Source: Calliphora vicina (taxonomy: Eukaryota > Arthropoda > Insecta > Diptera > Calliphoridae). Taken from it: 64,000 bases of DNA. Positions 1 to 11,490 of this stretch are shown here, piece after piece. Positions within the stretch are counted from its first letter, which is position 1. The number at the start of each line of letters is the position of its first letter. The notes beneath the pieces are model-generated. The model had not been told where the DNA came from and made no database searches. It was given only the letters and a program-made list of their open reading frames with translations. Location of the stretch: contig NC_088780.1 of NCBI RefSeq assembly GCF_958450345.1, forward strand, positions 97,972,226-98,036,225, given 5' to 3'. Position numbers and translations under genes: made by a program.

Positions 1-252
1 GGGCGACTAAAAGTTAGTAAAACTTGCATTTAAAAAAAAATCACACAAAATTTCAGGTGTTAAAATTATGACATCACTCACAAAACAGCTGTCAGAACAA
101 AAACTAAAGGTCAGAATGCATTTCGACCTTCAAGAGAAATGTTAACAAATCTGTAAATAAAGTCACAGTTAAATTTAAACAAAAAATTAGAATTATTTTT
201 TCAGATAATTGGGGTTTTGTAATGGATGCCTTTAGGCACGGGAGTTACAGGG
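1..252 (-). mobile_element. piggyBac-like MITE, cut by window start
   Basis: This is a partial copy of the element complete at 13410-13773, in reverse orientation. The two share almost the whole stretch from the window edge through the sequence around GAGTGATATCATAATTTTAG (reverse-complemented here) to the terminus. The visible end reads ACAGGG followed by TTAA at 253-256, the target site of piggyBac-type elements. There is no coding capacity. The left end lies outside the window. Assignment to piggyBac rests on the TTAA flank and a terminus beginning CCC; it is inference. Confidence 0.6.
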
Positions 253-2485
253 TTAATTGGATTATCCTGAAATTTCCACTAACCACAGCTTTTAATTTAA
301 ATAATTTTCAATTACAAAATTAACCAAAATAAGTTTTGCCTTGAAATATAACTAGAAGTTAGTGTGGGTATAAATAATGTGTAATTTAGGAAAGAAAATT
401 GCGAATATCAAGGCTATGACTTTAATGTTAATACCCTATTTCAAGATCTATTTCGATCAAGGAGAAGGGAAGCTATAAATTCTATTACAAATTCCTTAAT
501 TGTGAAATAATTTGTAAGCTTAGGATGTCTTCAGGTCTGCCTATATCCATTATAGTTTTTTTTTTTTAATTGTCTGTTATGTGTTGATAAAACCATGTCT
601 GTATTTGAAGTTTCATTAATTTTTTTCCAGTTTGTTTTCTTTATTAATTATTTAGCATTGTTAATGAGTCAAATGTTTAAATTCTTAGATAAATGTCAGT
701 TGAAAATAAATATAAAAAACATATCTAAACAATTTAGACAAAATTAAAACTACTTTTAGCTAATAATTTTTAGTAAAAAAAAATCACTTCCGGAGAAGTG
801 GAAAAAGAAGTAGAGTTTGCAATTTGTTGCAAGTGAAAAATAGCATTATGATTAATGAATTTCGTTCTTATTTAATTCCATTGCAGTGAATCCAATTTAA
901 TTAATTAAAATTTCTTAGTGAAAAAAGTACTTCCAGAGAAGTGAAATAGAAGTAGAATTTTCCATTTGGAACTAGTTAAAAAAAATAGTAACATAATCAA
1001 TGAATTACACATTTTATTAGGATATTCTGAAACAATTTACATAAAATCAAAACCATTGTTCGCCAAAAAAGCACTTCTCAAGCAGTGAAAAAGAAATGAA
1101 ATTATTTCTGAGCTTAGAAATACTTAAATTCTAAAAACGGGATTCCTCTTGAAATTTAGTTTAAAAACAAATTTCTTCTTGAAAAAATTCAGCTGATATT
1201 GGAATTTCAGTTTAAAGCAATAAATACAATAATTTCTAATTAAAAATTCCAAACTTGAAACTCATTATTTTGCAAAATAAAATATAACAAATTTGTTATA
1301 AAAAATTATGAACAACGCAGGCGTTTTTAAGAATTTTTAAAATATTCAAAACAACTACAGTGAAATCTTCACAAATGAAACAAAATTCAAACAAAAAAAG
1401 TTGTGAAAACAGACAGATTCTTTTCATAAGAAAACTAAATCCATATGTTTCAGTTATCTGTTTTTGTTAGAGTCTACTGTTAATTTATTATCTTTAATAT
1501 ATGTTTGCCATAATGCAGCTTTAAATACTCGTTGGCAAAATTTAACAAATAAATTCTATTTCACATGATATTATTTATGGTTAAATAGCATTTTGATGAC
1601 TGGCTATTAAAGGGGGTTTGTGAAGATGTTCAATTTTTTTAATGTTTAAATACGTGATGTGGGATTTAAATGCTTATAAATATATCTATAAATATATTTT
1701 AAAGCTTGTCAGTCAATTATAATCAAATAAAATCGAAAAAAAAACACGATTAAATACAAAATTAGCAATTTGAGTTGGTTCAAAATATAAAATGAAATAT
1801 TTAAAAAATTTATAAAAATAAATTTAAGCAAATATTTTCAGCAAACAAAGAGCAGCTTTGCCATTGTTTTAGTTAAAATCAAGATTGAAATGGAAATGCA
1901 AAAAAAATAAAAAAAAAAAAAAACCTGAATCACCAGACAGACAAATTGAATAAATAATTGAAAAAAAAAGTGTTAAAATACAGAAAAACAAAAACTAGTG
2001 ACAAATTTGTACATTTAGAAAAAAAAAACCTTTAGAAACAATTGCAATTTATTGAGGGGTTTTTATATTTTAGCAGACAGTATAGACCAAAGCTATAAAC
2101 TGCTAATGTCTGGGAATTAAAACACATAACAAACAAAATCATGTTTTTTTAGTCCTTTTTAAAAAAAAATTACAAGGATAATGGCTGTTTTTTAGACTTG
2201 TATGCAGGCAGTAGGAAGCTATTGTCTGAGCTGTACCACTCGTATAAAAATGAATGAAGGATGAAACTGTTTTTACAAATCACTTAAAATGTTGTGTAGT
2301 ACTCGTAGTAAATGACTGAGTGAATGAATGACTGAGATTTTTTTTTTATACGAAAATAATAAAATACCAAAATCCTTTCAAAACAAAGGATTAAAAATAG
2401 AAAAACAGATACTAATAATGCTTATATTTGAATTTGTTTTTGGCCACAATACAAAGCCAAGATGAGCGAAACAGCCAATTTAAAT
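253..2485. other. AT-rich intronic sequence with diverged short repeats
   Basis: No gene is seen. A motif pairing ACTTCC with GAGAAGTG and AGAAGTAGA recurs at about 785, 930 and 1070, roughly every 145 bp, as a decayed tandem repeat. The same motif reappears inside the duplication at 2486-3440. The rest is homopolymer-rich AT sequence. On position it belongs to the large hdc intron. Confidence 0.5.
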
Positions 2486-3440
2486 ACACAAAATTATTAA
2501 AGAATAAAAGTTGAAAAAGAACTTCTATTAGAAGCGAAATAGAAGATAAGCCAAAGCAGCCCTTATAAATAAAGGCTTATTAGCAGAAAAATAACTTCTA
2601 AAGAAGCACAAAAGAAGTAGAATGCCAAACTACTTTCAAAGCAAAGGATAATTGTAAAATAAATAGAATTATACTTTTATTTGACCTTAAAAGAACCAGA
2701 ACAATTGATACACAACACTACCAGGCATATTTCAAGGCCTCAAGCAAAAAAACAACTTCCAAAGAAGCAGAAAAAAAGTCGAATTTCCAAATTTGCCAAA
2801 ATTGAAAAAAAAACCTTATAAACTTTAATTAAAATTATTTGGAGATTGTAAAATTAAGGCAGCAAATCTAATTTAACATAAAAATTTAAATATTTTTAAA
2901 TATTTTCAAGGATGCAACATTTAACAGCAGAATATTAGTTTTAAGACCATTAATTTGTCATATGAAGTCATTTATTAGCAGAAAATTATTAAAGAATAAA
3001 AGCTGAAAAAGATGTAGAAATAGAAGATAAGCCCAAGCAGCCCTTATAAATAAAGGCTTATTAGCAGAAAAATAACTTCTAAAGAAGCACAGAAGAAGTA
3101 GAATGCCAAACTCCTTTCAAAACAAAGGATTATTATAAAATAAATAGGGTTATACTTTTATTTGACCTTAAAAGAACCAAAACAATTGATACACAACACT
3201 ACCAAACATATTTCAAGGCCTCAGCTAAAAAACAACTTCCAAAGAAGCAGAAAAAAATTAGAATTTCCAAATTTGCCAAAATTGAAAAAAAGCCTTATAA
3301 AATTTAATTCAAATTATTTAGAGATTGTAAAATTAAGGTAACAATTCTAGTTAAACGTACAATTTTCTATATTTTTAAATATTTATTTTCAATGTTGAAC
3401 CATTTTACAGCAGACTATTAGTTCTAAGAGCAATAATTAG
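2486..3440. repeat. Direct duplication, two units of about 480-500 bp
   Basis: The block from AAATTATTAAAGAATAAAAG at 2491 to the TTTAGCAGC-type stretch near 2930 is repeated from 2993 to about 3440 with small indels. Examples are AAGCAGCCCTTATAAATAAA and TTGATACACAACACTACCA in both units. The offset is 502 bp at the start and 481 bp later, so a roughly 21-bp indel separates the units. There is no ORF or terminal inverted repeat. Confidence 0.8.
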
Positions 3441-3573
3441 TCATATGGGACAGAAAAGTTTAAGATATGTTATATCAATGGATAGGAAATTGTGTCTTCT
3501 TCTGTAAAATAAAATATATACAGCCCAATTATGAATAAAAATTCCCCTGGAGTTTTTTCTATATTCCCATTTT

Positions 3574-4040
3574 TATACCCTTCACCTTCGTGAGAAGGGT
3601 ATATATAAGTTTGTCATTCCGTTTGTAATTTCTACATTTTTCATTTCCGACCCTATAAAGTATATACATATATTCTGGATCCTTATAGATAGCGGAGTCG
3701 ATTAAGCCATGTCCGTCTGTCTGTCTGTCTGTTGAAATCAATTTTCTGAAGACCCCAGATATCTTCGGGATCCAAATCTTCAATAATTCTGTCAGACATG
3801 CTTTCGAGAATTGAGGAAAAAACCAAGACAACCTCGATTTTTGACCTATATCTGGATTACTAAGATATTAATATAGACAATATGGATATCTAATGATAGG
3901 TATTTCAAAGACATTTGCAATGACGTATATAAGACCATAGTAAGAGGGACCTACAATGGGTCAAAATCGGAAAAAAATTTTAAATTTAAAAAAAAAATTA
4001 AAATTTAAAAAAAAATTTAAAATTTAAAAAAAAAAAAAAA
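3574..4040 (-). mobile_element. TATACCC-family repeat, copy 1
   Basis: The copy begins TATACCCTTCACC and runs through AGTTTGTCATTCCGTTTGTA, the ATTCTGGATCCTTATAGATA block and a (GTCT)n run, ending in A/T homopolymers near 4040. It is the reverse complement of the fuller copy at 10795-11490. No transposase is encoded; the short ORF across it is incidental. The family class is unknown to me. Non-autonomous DNA transposon or Helitron-like repeat are both possible. Confidence 0.7.
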
Positions 4041-4940
4041 TTGGTATGATCATTTACTTAAAAGAAAAATTAATGAAAATTCCTTAAAAATGTTAATTTC
4101 AAAAAACAAAAGATTAAGAAATATCGAAAACAGACAAACTCTGGCAAGCAGCAATATGAGATAACAATGACAAAAATTGACACCAAAACATATAAAAACC
4201 AACCATAAAATTACAAAACTAAGAAATAAAAAAAATATAGAAAAATCTATTTACAAAATACTGGAGAAAGCATAAAAGAAAACTAAAAATAAAAACAGCC
4301 AACGAAATCCACAGTTTAAATTGAAAAATAAAAGTTATAAAGGATGTCATGTAATAAAGGAATCAAAAGCAGCTAGACTACTTACATATTCCAAACAAAA
4401 CAAAAAGGAGAAGCAAAAAACCCCTTAAAATCACCATTAACAATGTCTAGGTCAGAATAAACAACTAAGGAAGAACAGGAATTCACCAATGCAGGGAATA
4501 CAAACAAAAAATGAGCCAAGGAATTATATAAAACAATGCAGGATTTTAAGCTGTAATAACGTCTACAGTTAATGGAGTTTGATGGCAGCAAATGATACCC
4601 CAACAAAAAAAAATTAAAAAACATTAAACAATAAGTTAAAGTTAAATGGGAAAAAAAACAAATGCTTACATATTGGAGACAATGATGAAAAATAACAAAT
4701 GAAAATGATAAAATTGCATTTTGACAATGATGATGATCATGATGAGTTAAATAAAACGAAACAAATTTTAAAGTTTTCTTCCAAAAATTAATTAAATGCC
4801 AAGACATTGCAAAAATTTGCATGAAAAGGATTAAAAGGATGAGATGACTGACATCTATGAAAATAGTTTGAAATATTTAAAAGTTTTATACAAAATACAG
4901 TCATCATATAAAGATTCACTTTTAAGTCTTCTTACATTAG
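4041..4940. other. AT-rich intronic sequence, nothing recognised
   Basis: The stretch is A-rich on the plus strand. A 146-residue minus-strand ORF at 4382-4822 is T-rich, of low complexity and made mostly of Phe, Leu, Ser and His. I see no domain in it and do not call it a gene. Confidence 0.4.
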
Positions 4941-5146
4941 CCATCAGTGCAAAAGTGGTGTAAACCACAATTCTTGTTGGTAGCTTTCCTTTCCATTACC
5001 AAACAAATATCAATATAAAGTGGAGTAAGCCACCATTTGGTATTCAAAAGCAGATGAAAATCGTTTTTAGTAATAGAGCAAAAGTGGTGTAAAAGTTACC
5101 TCTAAATAAATAGTTTAGGGTTACACCACTTTTGCGCTGATAGCCT
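4941..5146. mobile_element. MITE family A, copy 1
   Basis: The left end contains ATCAGTGCAAAAGTGGTGTA and the right end is its near-exact inverse, giving terminal inverted repeats of about 24 bp around a 160-bp non-coding core. The core contains GGTATTCAAAAGCAGATG, which is also in copy 2 at 6560-6800. It directly abuts another inverted-repeat element at 5156-5294. Class is not assignable from the ends alone. Confidence 0.75.
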
Positions 5147-5155
5147 CATATAGTG

Positions 5156-5294
5156 TACAGAGAAAGCAGATTCGTTGATTTAATTGTCAGGAACGAATGG
5201 TTTTAGTTGTGTTTGCAAAATTTTGGATGTTGTAACCAAAATCATTCGATTGACAAACAATTTATTTGACTTAACGAATCTCTTTTCTCTGTGT
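5156..5294. mobile_element. MITE family B hairpin
   Basis: The ends are ACAGAGAAAGCAGATTCGTT and the inverse AACGAATCTCTTTTCTCTGT. The inner parts also pair: GGAACGAATGGTTTTAGTTG against a CAACCAAAATCATTCG stretch. The element is about 140 bp, non-coding and nearly all foldback. Confidence 0.7.
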
Positions 5295-5949
5295 ATTTAA
5301 TAAACTATATAGCTATCACTTTTATTGTTCATTTTGGCAAAGGTCAGTTAGTAATTTCTTACAAAATAACCATAAATAAAACATTGATAACATTAACATT
5401 TTAATGGCTTTTTATATAGCAATTTAAAAATCCAAAGACTTATTTATATTACTTATTTTTTTATAGCAGCAATCCTTTAGCAAACAGTTAAATGAAAATA
5501 AATTTAAAAACCTCATTATTAATGAAAAACTTGTCTATAAAGTTCACATGTACTGTAATATTTTCTGAACTTCAATACTTTTGGCTCAATGACTTTTAAA
5601 GTAGATCTCTTTTGCTCAACTATTATAAACCTCTATTTGCCATTTTAATTGTGCCCTTAAGGTCAACTTAACTGATAAAGAATGCTTGAGAAAATGTGTA
5701 AAAAATAAAACTGTGAAAAGTTTTAATAAATTTAGATTTTCATCATAATGACTAAACAAAAGAGAAGAAGGGTTATAGAAAATAATGTGGCATATTTTAC
5801 AAAAAAAGGAATATTTATCACAAATAAAAAATAAAAATTGCATTAAAAACTTTACATCACAGGAAAATAAGGGTTCCATTAATTTTTGTTATTTATTACA
5901 AATATTGGAGACAATGATGAATACGATGAAGATCTGTACAGTAAACAAG
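5295..5949. other. AT-rich intronic sequence, nothing recognised
   Basis: No gene, repeat family or structure was recognised. Short overlapping ORFs of 60-90 codons on both strands are T/F/K-rich and look like chance open frames. Confidence 0.4.
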
Positions 5950-6375
5950 TATATATTTCCTTCACCAAAGTAAGATAGAGATTCAAAATATTTTTTGTTA
6001 AAAGAAAAATTTTGCTGAAAAAAAAACTCGGCTTGAAAACTTTTTTTTCCCGATTTTGATCCATTGTAGGTCCGAATTACTAGAGAGATATTCGTCATAA
6101 TATAGATCTTTGAAATATCTATCATTTGATATCCATATTGACTATATTAATGACTTAGTAAAACAGAAAATTGGTACCAAAAAGAATTCGAGGTAGTCGT
6201 GGTTTTTTGCTTATATCTCAGCCATTTATGGGCCGATTTTCCCGAATTTAAATAGCGAACTAAGCTGGACTATTGCGGATACATTGATGTATCAATCAAG
6301 TATGTAAGTTATTTGGGAGCTTCGTAAAATTGATTTCAACAGACAAACGGAACGTTATCTATTATCCAGAATATA

Positions 6376-6509
6376 TGAGGAGCAGAAGAACAAAAGGTAC
6401 TTTTTTGAATTTTTTTACAAATTGATTTTCTTTGTTTTTTTATAAAATTTGGGTTGAAATCTTCTAGAATAAATTTTCAAAAAAGTACCTTTTGTTCTGC
6501 GGCTCCTCA
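6376..6509. mobile_element. MITE family C, copy 1
   Basis: The 134-bp element has inverted ends of about 30 bp: TGAGGAGCAGAAGAACAAAA on the left, TTTTGTTCTGCGGCTCCTCA on the right. The AAGGTACTTTTTTGAA stretch is paired too. The flanking bases read TA on both sides, which fits a TA target duplication. A second copy is at 47917-48035, outside this intron and upstream of hdc. Confidence 0.8.
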
Positions 6510-6559
6510 TATACACTTTATAGGGTCGCAAATGAAAAATGTAGATATTACAAACTTAT

Positions 6560-6800
6560 ATGCGCAAAAGTGGTGTAACCCAAAATTTTTTTTTTGGTTG
6601 CTGTTCTGGTTTTACATAAAGTCCTTACATTACAAAAGTGTGGTAAGCTACCTTTTGGTATTCAAAAGCAGATGGAGCTGAAAAAATTTGTTTTTGCACA
6701 GAGCACAATATATCAAAAAGTAATGTAGCAAAAGTGGTGTAAGTTGAATATACCACTAAATAAATAGTTTGGAGTTACACCATTTTTGCACTGATGGCCT
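6560..6800. mobile_element. MITE family A, copy 2
   Basis: This copy has the same termini as 4941-5146 (GCGCAAAAGTGGTGTAA and inverse with CACTGATGGCC), the same GGTATTCAAAAGCAGATG core, and the same CTAAATAAATAGTTT segment before the right end. It is inserted in the TATACCC-family copy 2. Confidence 0.75.
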
Positions 6801-6869
6801 CGTATATATCCTTAGCACTCAAGGTGTATGGTATATAAATATAATACCAAATGGATTAATGGATAAAAT

Positions 6870-7545
6870 TGCATTTTAAAAATATTTCTTGCATTTAATG
6901 CCAATTTTAGCGCAAAAATTATTCTCTAAGCATTTGCATATTTTAGCATATAAAAGCATATTTTCCTTTATTTGTATTTTTCCTCAAAAATCTATACTTT
7001 TAGTTACATTTAATGTTTGTGTACCAAAAACTGTTTGAAACAGACTTCATCGGAAAATCATATTTAGCATATTTGATAAAAAGAAGTGATTACAAAGTTA
7101 GTTATTTTAGCTTAAAAAAACTTTGTTACAAAATATGCTTTAAAAAGCATATTTCTTTGATATGCCTATTGTTTGCATTTAATGCAAATGTAGCATAAAT
7201 TTTAAAGCAAAACTACTTCTTTAAACCTTTGCATATTTTAGCATATAAAAGCATATTTTGCTATATTTGTAGTTTTTCCCTAAAAATATATAAATTTAGT
7301 TGGTTTAATAGTTTGTGTATCAAAAAAAGGTTGAAACGATTTTTATCACAAAAGCAACATGTGGCATATTTTACAAAAACAAAAATACAAAACTTCATTG
7401 CATGTGCTTTTTATTATAATAAAAGCTTATTTTATAATATTTGTATATTTTCGACAAAGAAGCTCATTTTTTAGTTATTTCAGCTTAAAAAACTTAGTTT
7501 TAAAAAGGCATATTTAAGCTTTAAAAAGCATATTTTATGTCTATT
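6870..7545. repeat. Direct duplication of about 295 bp, GCATAT-rich
   Basis: The blocks around TTGCATATTTTAGCATATAA recur at 6934 and 7229, followed in both by a TTTGTA-TTTTTCC stretch, TTTAGTT and TTTGTGTA. Many dispersed AAAGCATATTT units give the region its character. The ORFs at 7013-7198 and 7229-7474 are the two units read in frame and are not genes. Confidence 0.65.
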
Positions 7546-8904
7546 TTTGTTGCGCAATTCCATATTTCGAGTTAGTCATCTAAATATATAGAAATTGCAG
7601 CAATAAGTAGAAAATGCAACAATTTAAACTAAAAACTAAATTACTTTAAAAAACTAACTACAATATGTATATTACAATCTTAAGGGTTTTTCTATGGAAA
7701 TCTATAAAAAACGCAAAAACTTTTTTTTAAATAAAATGCATACAATTCTTAAGCGCTTAAACCCCATTGAGAATTAAGTGATTATAAAGAATAGAAAGAG
7801 CAAAAAAAAAAAGAAACGTATCATGTAAATGAGAATTCTTTTAGATTTGAAATTATGCAGTTGGAAAAAGAAAAAGTTTTGCAGCACAACGCAAAGCAAC
7901 AAAACAAAATAACTTAAATATTGTCTAAGTAAGTTGTACACAAAAAAAGCCTCAAGTGGAAGCAGCTTAAAAAAGAAAATTTGCAACATATTGTTGGAAA
8001 AAAAAAAAAAAAAAGAAGAACAAAATGTTTAAATAGCATAACTTTTTGTTGCACTGACAATGTCTTCTAAGATAATGAGACAACAAATGTTTAATGCCTT
8101 TAAATGTAAAGAACGAAGAAACATTTAAATAAAAGTAAAGGTTAAGGATAAATGTTGACAAGCAAAGAAAAATGTATGTAAATAAGTTTTCTAAACTAAA
8201 CTGCCAAGAAATCTAAGAAGTTTAATATAATACAAATAAAACAAAATAAGAAATTTTTGTAAAGGAAATATAAACAAATAAATAGCAAGAGTTAAATAAA
8301 TAAATAAATAAACTAAAGAAGAGTAAAACATGTTAAAAAGAAACCTTAAAAGTAAATATGTACTTTAAATGTCAAACAGCAAAACGTTTACAAAATTTAT
8401 AAAAGACTGCAATTGAGCCAAAATTAAGTTTCTTAACTAAATTTAATTAAAATCTTTCTATAAAATCAATAAAATTTATTTTAAGCTTAAGTAAAACATG
8501 CCTAAACTTTAAAGCTATAAATAGTAGTGCAAGTTTTATTTGAGATTTGTAAGAAAGTGAAATTTATTTTAAGCTAAACAAAAACACTCGATCATGACAG
8601 TATAGGTTCGACTCTACTACCAAAGGGTAGTAAACCCCTGTACTCAGTTTGTCCATTTTGGTTACGGATTTTTTTTTTATGGGACCCCAAAATTTCTGAA
8701 AATCAGTGGGGCCCTTAAAAAAAGGTGTCATCAGTTTTTGTTTAACAGCTAATTCAGACTTTGTGATACGGCTTAACTTTATATGGCAATAATATTGCTA
8801 AGAGTCCGCCAAATAAATTTTGTTAAAATTTTTTTCCAAAAAATAGCTTTTTCGTGCCCTTTTATTGAAAAAATATAGGAAGAAAAAAAATTTTTCACTA
8901 ACAA
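7546..8904. other. AT-rich intronic sequence, nothing recognised
   Basis: No gene is seen. An (AAAT)n tract occurs near 8300. A stretch at 8600-8720 (TAGGTTCGACTCTACTACC) has a weak B-box look but no tRNA fold. Confidence 0.4.
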
Positions 8905-9168
8905 TCACCCCTATCGTGAAAAACATGTGAAATGTATGTTCCCATGAAATATCCATTTCCCTCGAAGGGAAAATTGCTATCGTGATATTCCCCTAAACTT
9001 TTCATTCACAATAGTTGATTTTGTAACAGCTATTTATTGTTTACAAAATTCCATCCAAAAATTTCACAACATGGGGAATTTTTTCATGTGAACAAAGTTT
9101 ATGAACGAAAAATGGGAAAAGGGAACATATTTCATGTGAAATATATATTCCCGATAAGGGTGAATATT
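8905..9168. mobile_element. Inverted-repeat element, probable MITE
   Basis: The left end TCACCCCTATCGTG and right end CCCGATAAGGGTGA are inverse. Inside, ACATGTGAAATGTATGTTCCC-like and GGGAACATATTTCATGTG arms also pair, and the middle holds further pairing around CCCTCGAAGGG. About 264 bp, non-coding, single copy here. Confidence 0.55.
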
Positions 9169-9204
9169 TAGCAAAGTTGTAGCTACGGTAAAGTTGAACA
9201 ACTC

Positions 9205-9587
9205 TTAAGATATATATATATGTATAACGTATATATATTCTGGATCCTTATAGATAGCGGAGTCGATTAAGCCATGTCCGTCTGTCTGTCTGTTGAAATC
9301 AATTTTCTGAAGACCCCAGATATCTTCAGGATCCAAATGTTCAATAATTCTGTCAGATATGCTTTCGAGAAGTTGCCTATTTAAAATCAGAAAAATCGGT
9401 GAGGTAAAAACCAAGACAATCTCGATTTTTGACCTATATCTGGATATCTAATGATAGACCATAGTAAGTTGGACCTACATGGGTCAAAATCGGAAAAATA
9501 TTTTTTAACCCGATTTTTTTTTTTTCACCAAAAAAATTTAAAAAAGCCAAAAAAAATTTTAAATTTAGTATAATTTGGTGAAGGATA
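9205..9587 (-). mobile_element. TATACCC-family repeat, copy 3, truncated
   Basis: The copy carries ATTCTGGATCCTTATAGATA, the (GTCT)n run, CCCCAGATATCTTCAGGATC and the TGGGTCAAAATCGG block, then ends near TTTGGTGAAGGATA. It has lost the TATACCC end present in copy 1. A SINE-like sequence follows immediately. Confidence 0.65.
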
Positions 9588-9591
9588 GATT

Positions 9592-9692
9592 TTTTTTTAA
9601 ACAAACACAAACTGCGAAGCGTTTTGCTTGTCTGCAGATACACCCAGAGTCTCTGAAGTGAATCGAACCCGCAACCCTCAACTTAGTGGCCC
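9592..9692 (-). mobile_element. tRNA-like SINE fragment, copy 1
   Basis: On the minus strand the sequence reads GCGGGTTCGATTCACTTC, a tRNA B-box region. It is followed by CTGCAGACAAGCAAAACGCT and a GTTTGTGTTTGTTT tail. The same tail order is present at 23709-23820. The 5' part (A-box side) merges into an element at 9690, so the copy looks truncated. RNA polymerase III origin is inferred from the B-box alone. Confidence 0.5.
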
Positions 9693-9895
9693 GATTCGAA
9701 ATATTTTTTATTAGTTCTATTTTCATTAGTTTTTCAATAAAATCGTATCACAATTATTGTTTTTTTTACACCTAAAACGGCAACAATGCCCTGAGTTACT
9801 TTTCACCTTTTTGCACCTGGTTCCTAAACTTAATTCGCAAATTAGTTTCTGATGGCTGTTCTGAGTTTATCGGGTTATAATTAACGGTATTTGCA
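9690..9895 (+). mobile_element. piggyBac-like MITE fragment
   Basis: The stretches TCATTAGTTTTTCAATAAAA and TTTCTGATGGCTGTTCTGAG match the right half of the complete element at 13410-13773. The left half is missing and the right terminus is decayed (ATCGGGTTATAATTAA). Confidence 0.5.
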
Positions 9896-10794
9896 GTTAA
9901 TTCGGTAACAGTAGCCAAGCTTGATTTCAAAATTCTAAATAAGTTAAGCTAAATCTGCTTAACTTACTTGCCAAAGAGAATGGAGTATCTTAAGAATATC
10001 TTACTATGTTCGCTGGGAGAAATCAAAAAATCTTGTTATTTTTCATATAGAAAGAAAAAGTTTAATTAGTTTGCTGTTGTATAGTGTTTTTTTTTATTAT
10101 TGTCAAATGAAAGCGAGGCAAGGAGTACGTACGTACTAAAAACATTTAGTATTTTTAGTTGTAGTTTGTAGAGTAGAGGAGTTTGCTTTACATTAATAAA
10201 TATTCATGAAATGGCATTGAACCATAAAATTGAGCGCTTAAGTGCTTGTTTTACGAGTTTTAAAAATACCATGGAGTATTTAATTATAATGTAACAGAAA
10301 AGCTTTGTTTTTAAGATGACCAAGAAGTTGTTTCCAACAAAAATATTGGAAATTAAAGAAAATTTTAAACAAAAACTTACCAACAATTATTTATAAGGAA
10401 TGTAAGGGAAACAGATTTCTAGACACTTACCTAAAAAGAAAGAAAAACAAGGGAAAAGGATAAAATTAATAAAAATATATAACAAATGGGTCTTGATTTA
10501 TAAATATTAAGTAAAAATTTAACATCTCTCATTTAAGTTCATTAAATTATTTGAACATTTGAATTAATTCAACAAGGTAAATTAAAAATATATAACCATA
10601 AATTATTTATGCACAAAAAACTATTTCACTAACCCAGCAAAAAAAATTCAATTACTGAGATTAATATTTTCATCAATTCAAAAGTAGAAACAAGTTCATA
10701 TTTTAAGAACTTCTTTGTATATACTTTACAAGGACTGCAAATGTACCAATCTCTATAAAAAAGCTTATTATTATTTCTATTCAAAAAAAAGCAA
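9896..10794. other. AT-rich intronic sequence, nothing recognised
   Basis: No gene was recognised. GTACGTACGTAC occurs near 10125. There are scattered short chance ORFs only. Confidence 0.4.
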
Positions 10795-11490
10795 GAGAGC
10801 TATATTCGGCTGTGCCGAATTTTATATACCCTTCACCAAAATATACTTTAAAATAAAAATTTTAAATATTTTTAGGTCAACAAAATTAATTTTTTTTCAG
10901 TTGTTTTTTCGAAATTGTTTTTTAAAATTTTTTTTAATTTTTTTTTAATTTTAAAATTTTTTTTTTTAGTTTTTAAAACTTTTTTTTTATATTAGTGAAA
11001 AAAAATTTTGGTAAATAAAAAAAATTCGGGTTAAAAAATATTTTTTCCGATTTTGACCCATTGTAGGTCCAACTTACTATGGTCTTATATACGTCGTTGC
11101 ACAGGTCTTTGAAATATCTATCATTAGATATCTATATTGTCTATATTAATGATTTAGTAATCCAGATATGGGTCAAAAATAGGTCAAAAATCGAGGTTGT
11201 CCTGGTTTTTTCCTTATATCTCAGCCATTTGTGGACCGATTTTCTCGATTTTAAATAGCAACCGAGCCGGAAGAATTTCGGAGATATTGATGTATCATTC
11301 GTGTATGTAAGTTATTAGGGGCTTCAGAAAGTTGATTTCAACACACAGACGGACATGGCTATATCGACTTCGCTATCTATAACGATTCAGAATATATATA
11401 CTTTGTGGGGTCGCAAATGAAAAATGTAGAAATTACAAACGGAATGACAAACTTATATATACCCTTGCCACTCATGGTGAAGGGTATAAA
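10795..11490 (+). mobile_element. TATACCC-family repeat, fullest copy
   Basis: It starts with a small hairpin (ATTCGGC TGT GCCGAAT, 10805-10821) followed by TTATATACCCTTCACCA. It ends TGGTGAAGGGTATA, so the outer ends are inverted. Internal landmarks shared by the other copies are CCCATTGTAGGTCCAACTTA, TATCTCAGCCATTTGTGGAC, GTTGATTTCAACACACAGAC and GGTCGCAAATGAAAAATGTA. No ORF of transposase type is present. The GAGAGCTATATTCGGCTGTG lead-in resembles a repeat widespread in fly genomes; that is recollection, not a search result. Confidence 0.7.

Larger units (their letters stand above)
5950..6840 (+). mobile_element. TATACCC-family repeat, copy 2, carrying two nested MITEs
   Basis: The host copy starts near TTCCTTCACCAAAG and aligns with 10795-11490 through the CCATTGTAGGTCC, GATATCCATATTGACTATAT and TATCTCAGCCATTTATGGGC blocks. 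It is interrupted at 6376-6509 by family C and at 6560-6800 by family A. Host sequence resumes after each (GGGTCGCAAATGAAAAATGT after the first, a decayed terminal AGGTGTATGGTATA after the second). This order shows the host copy is older than both insertions. Confidence 0.7.

Noticed and set aside
8590..8700. Possible tRNA or SINE B-box (TAGGTTCGACTC)
   Set aside because: No T-arm pairing, no A-box and no similarity to the two SINE fragments.
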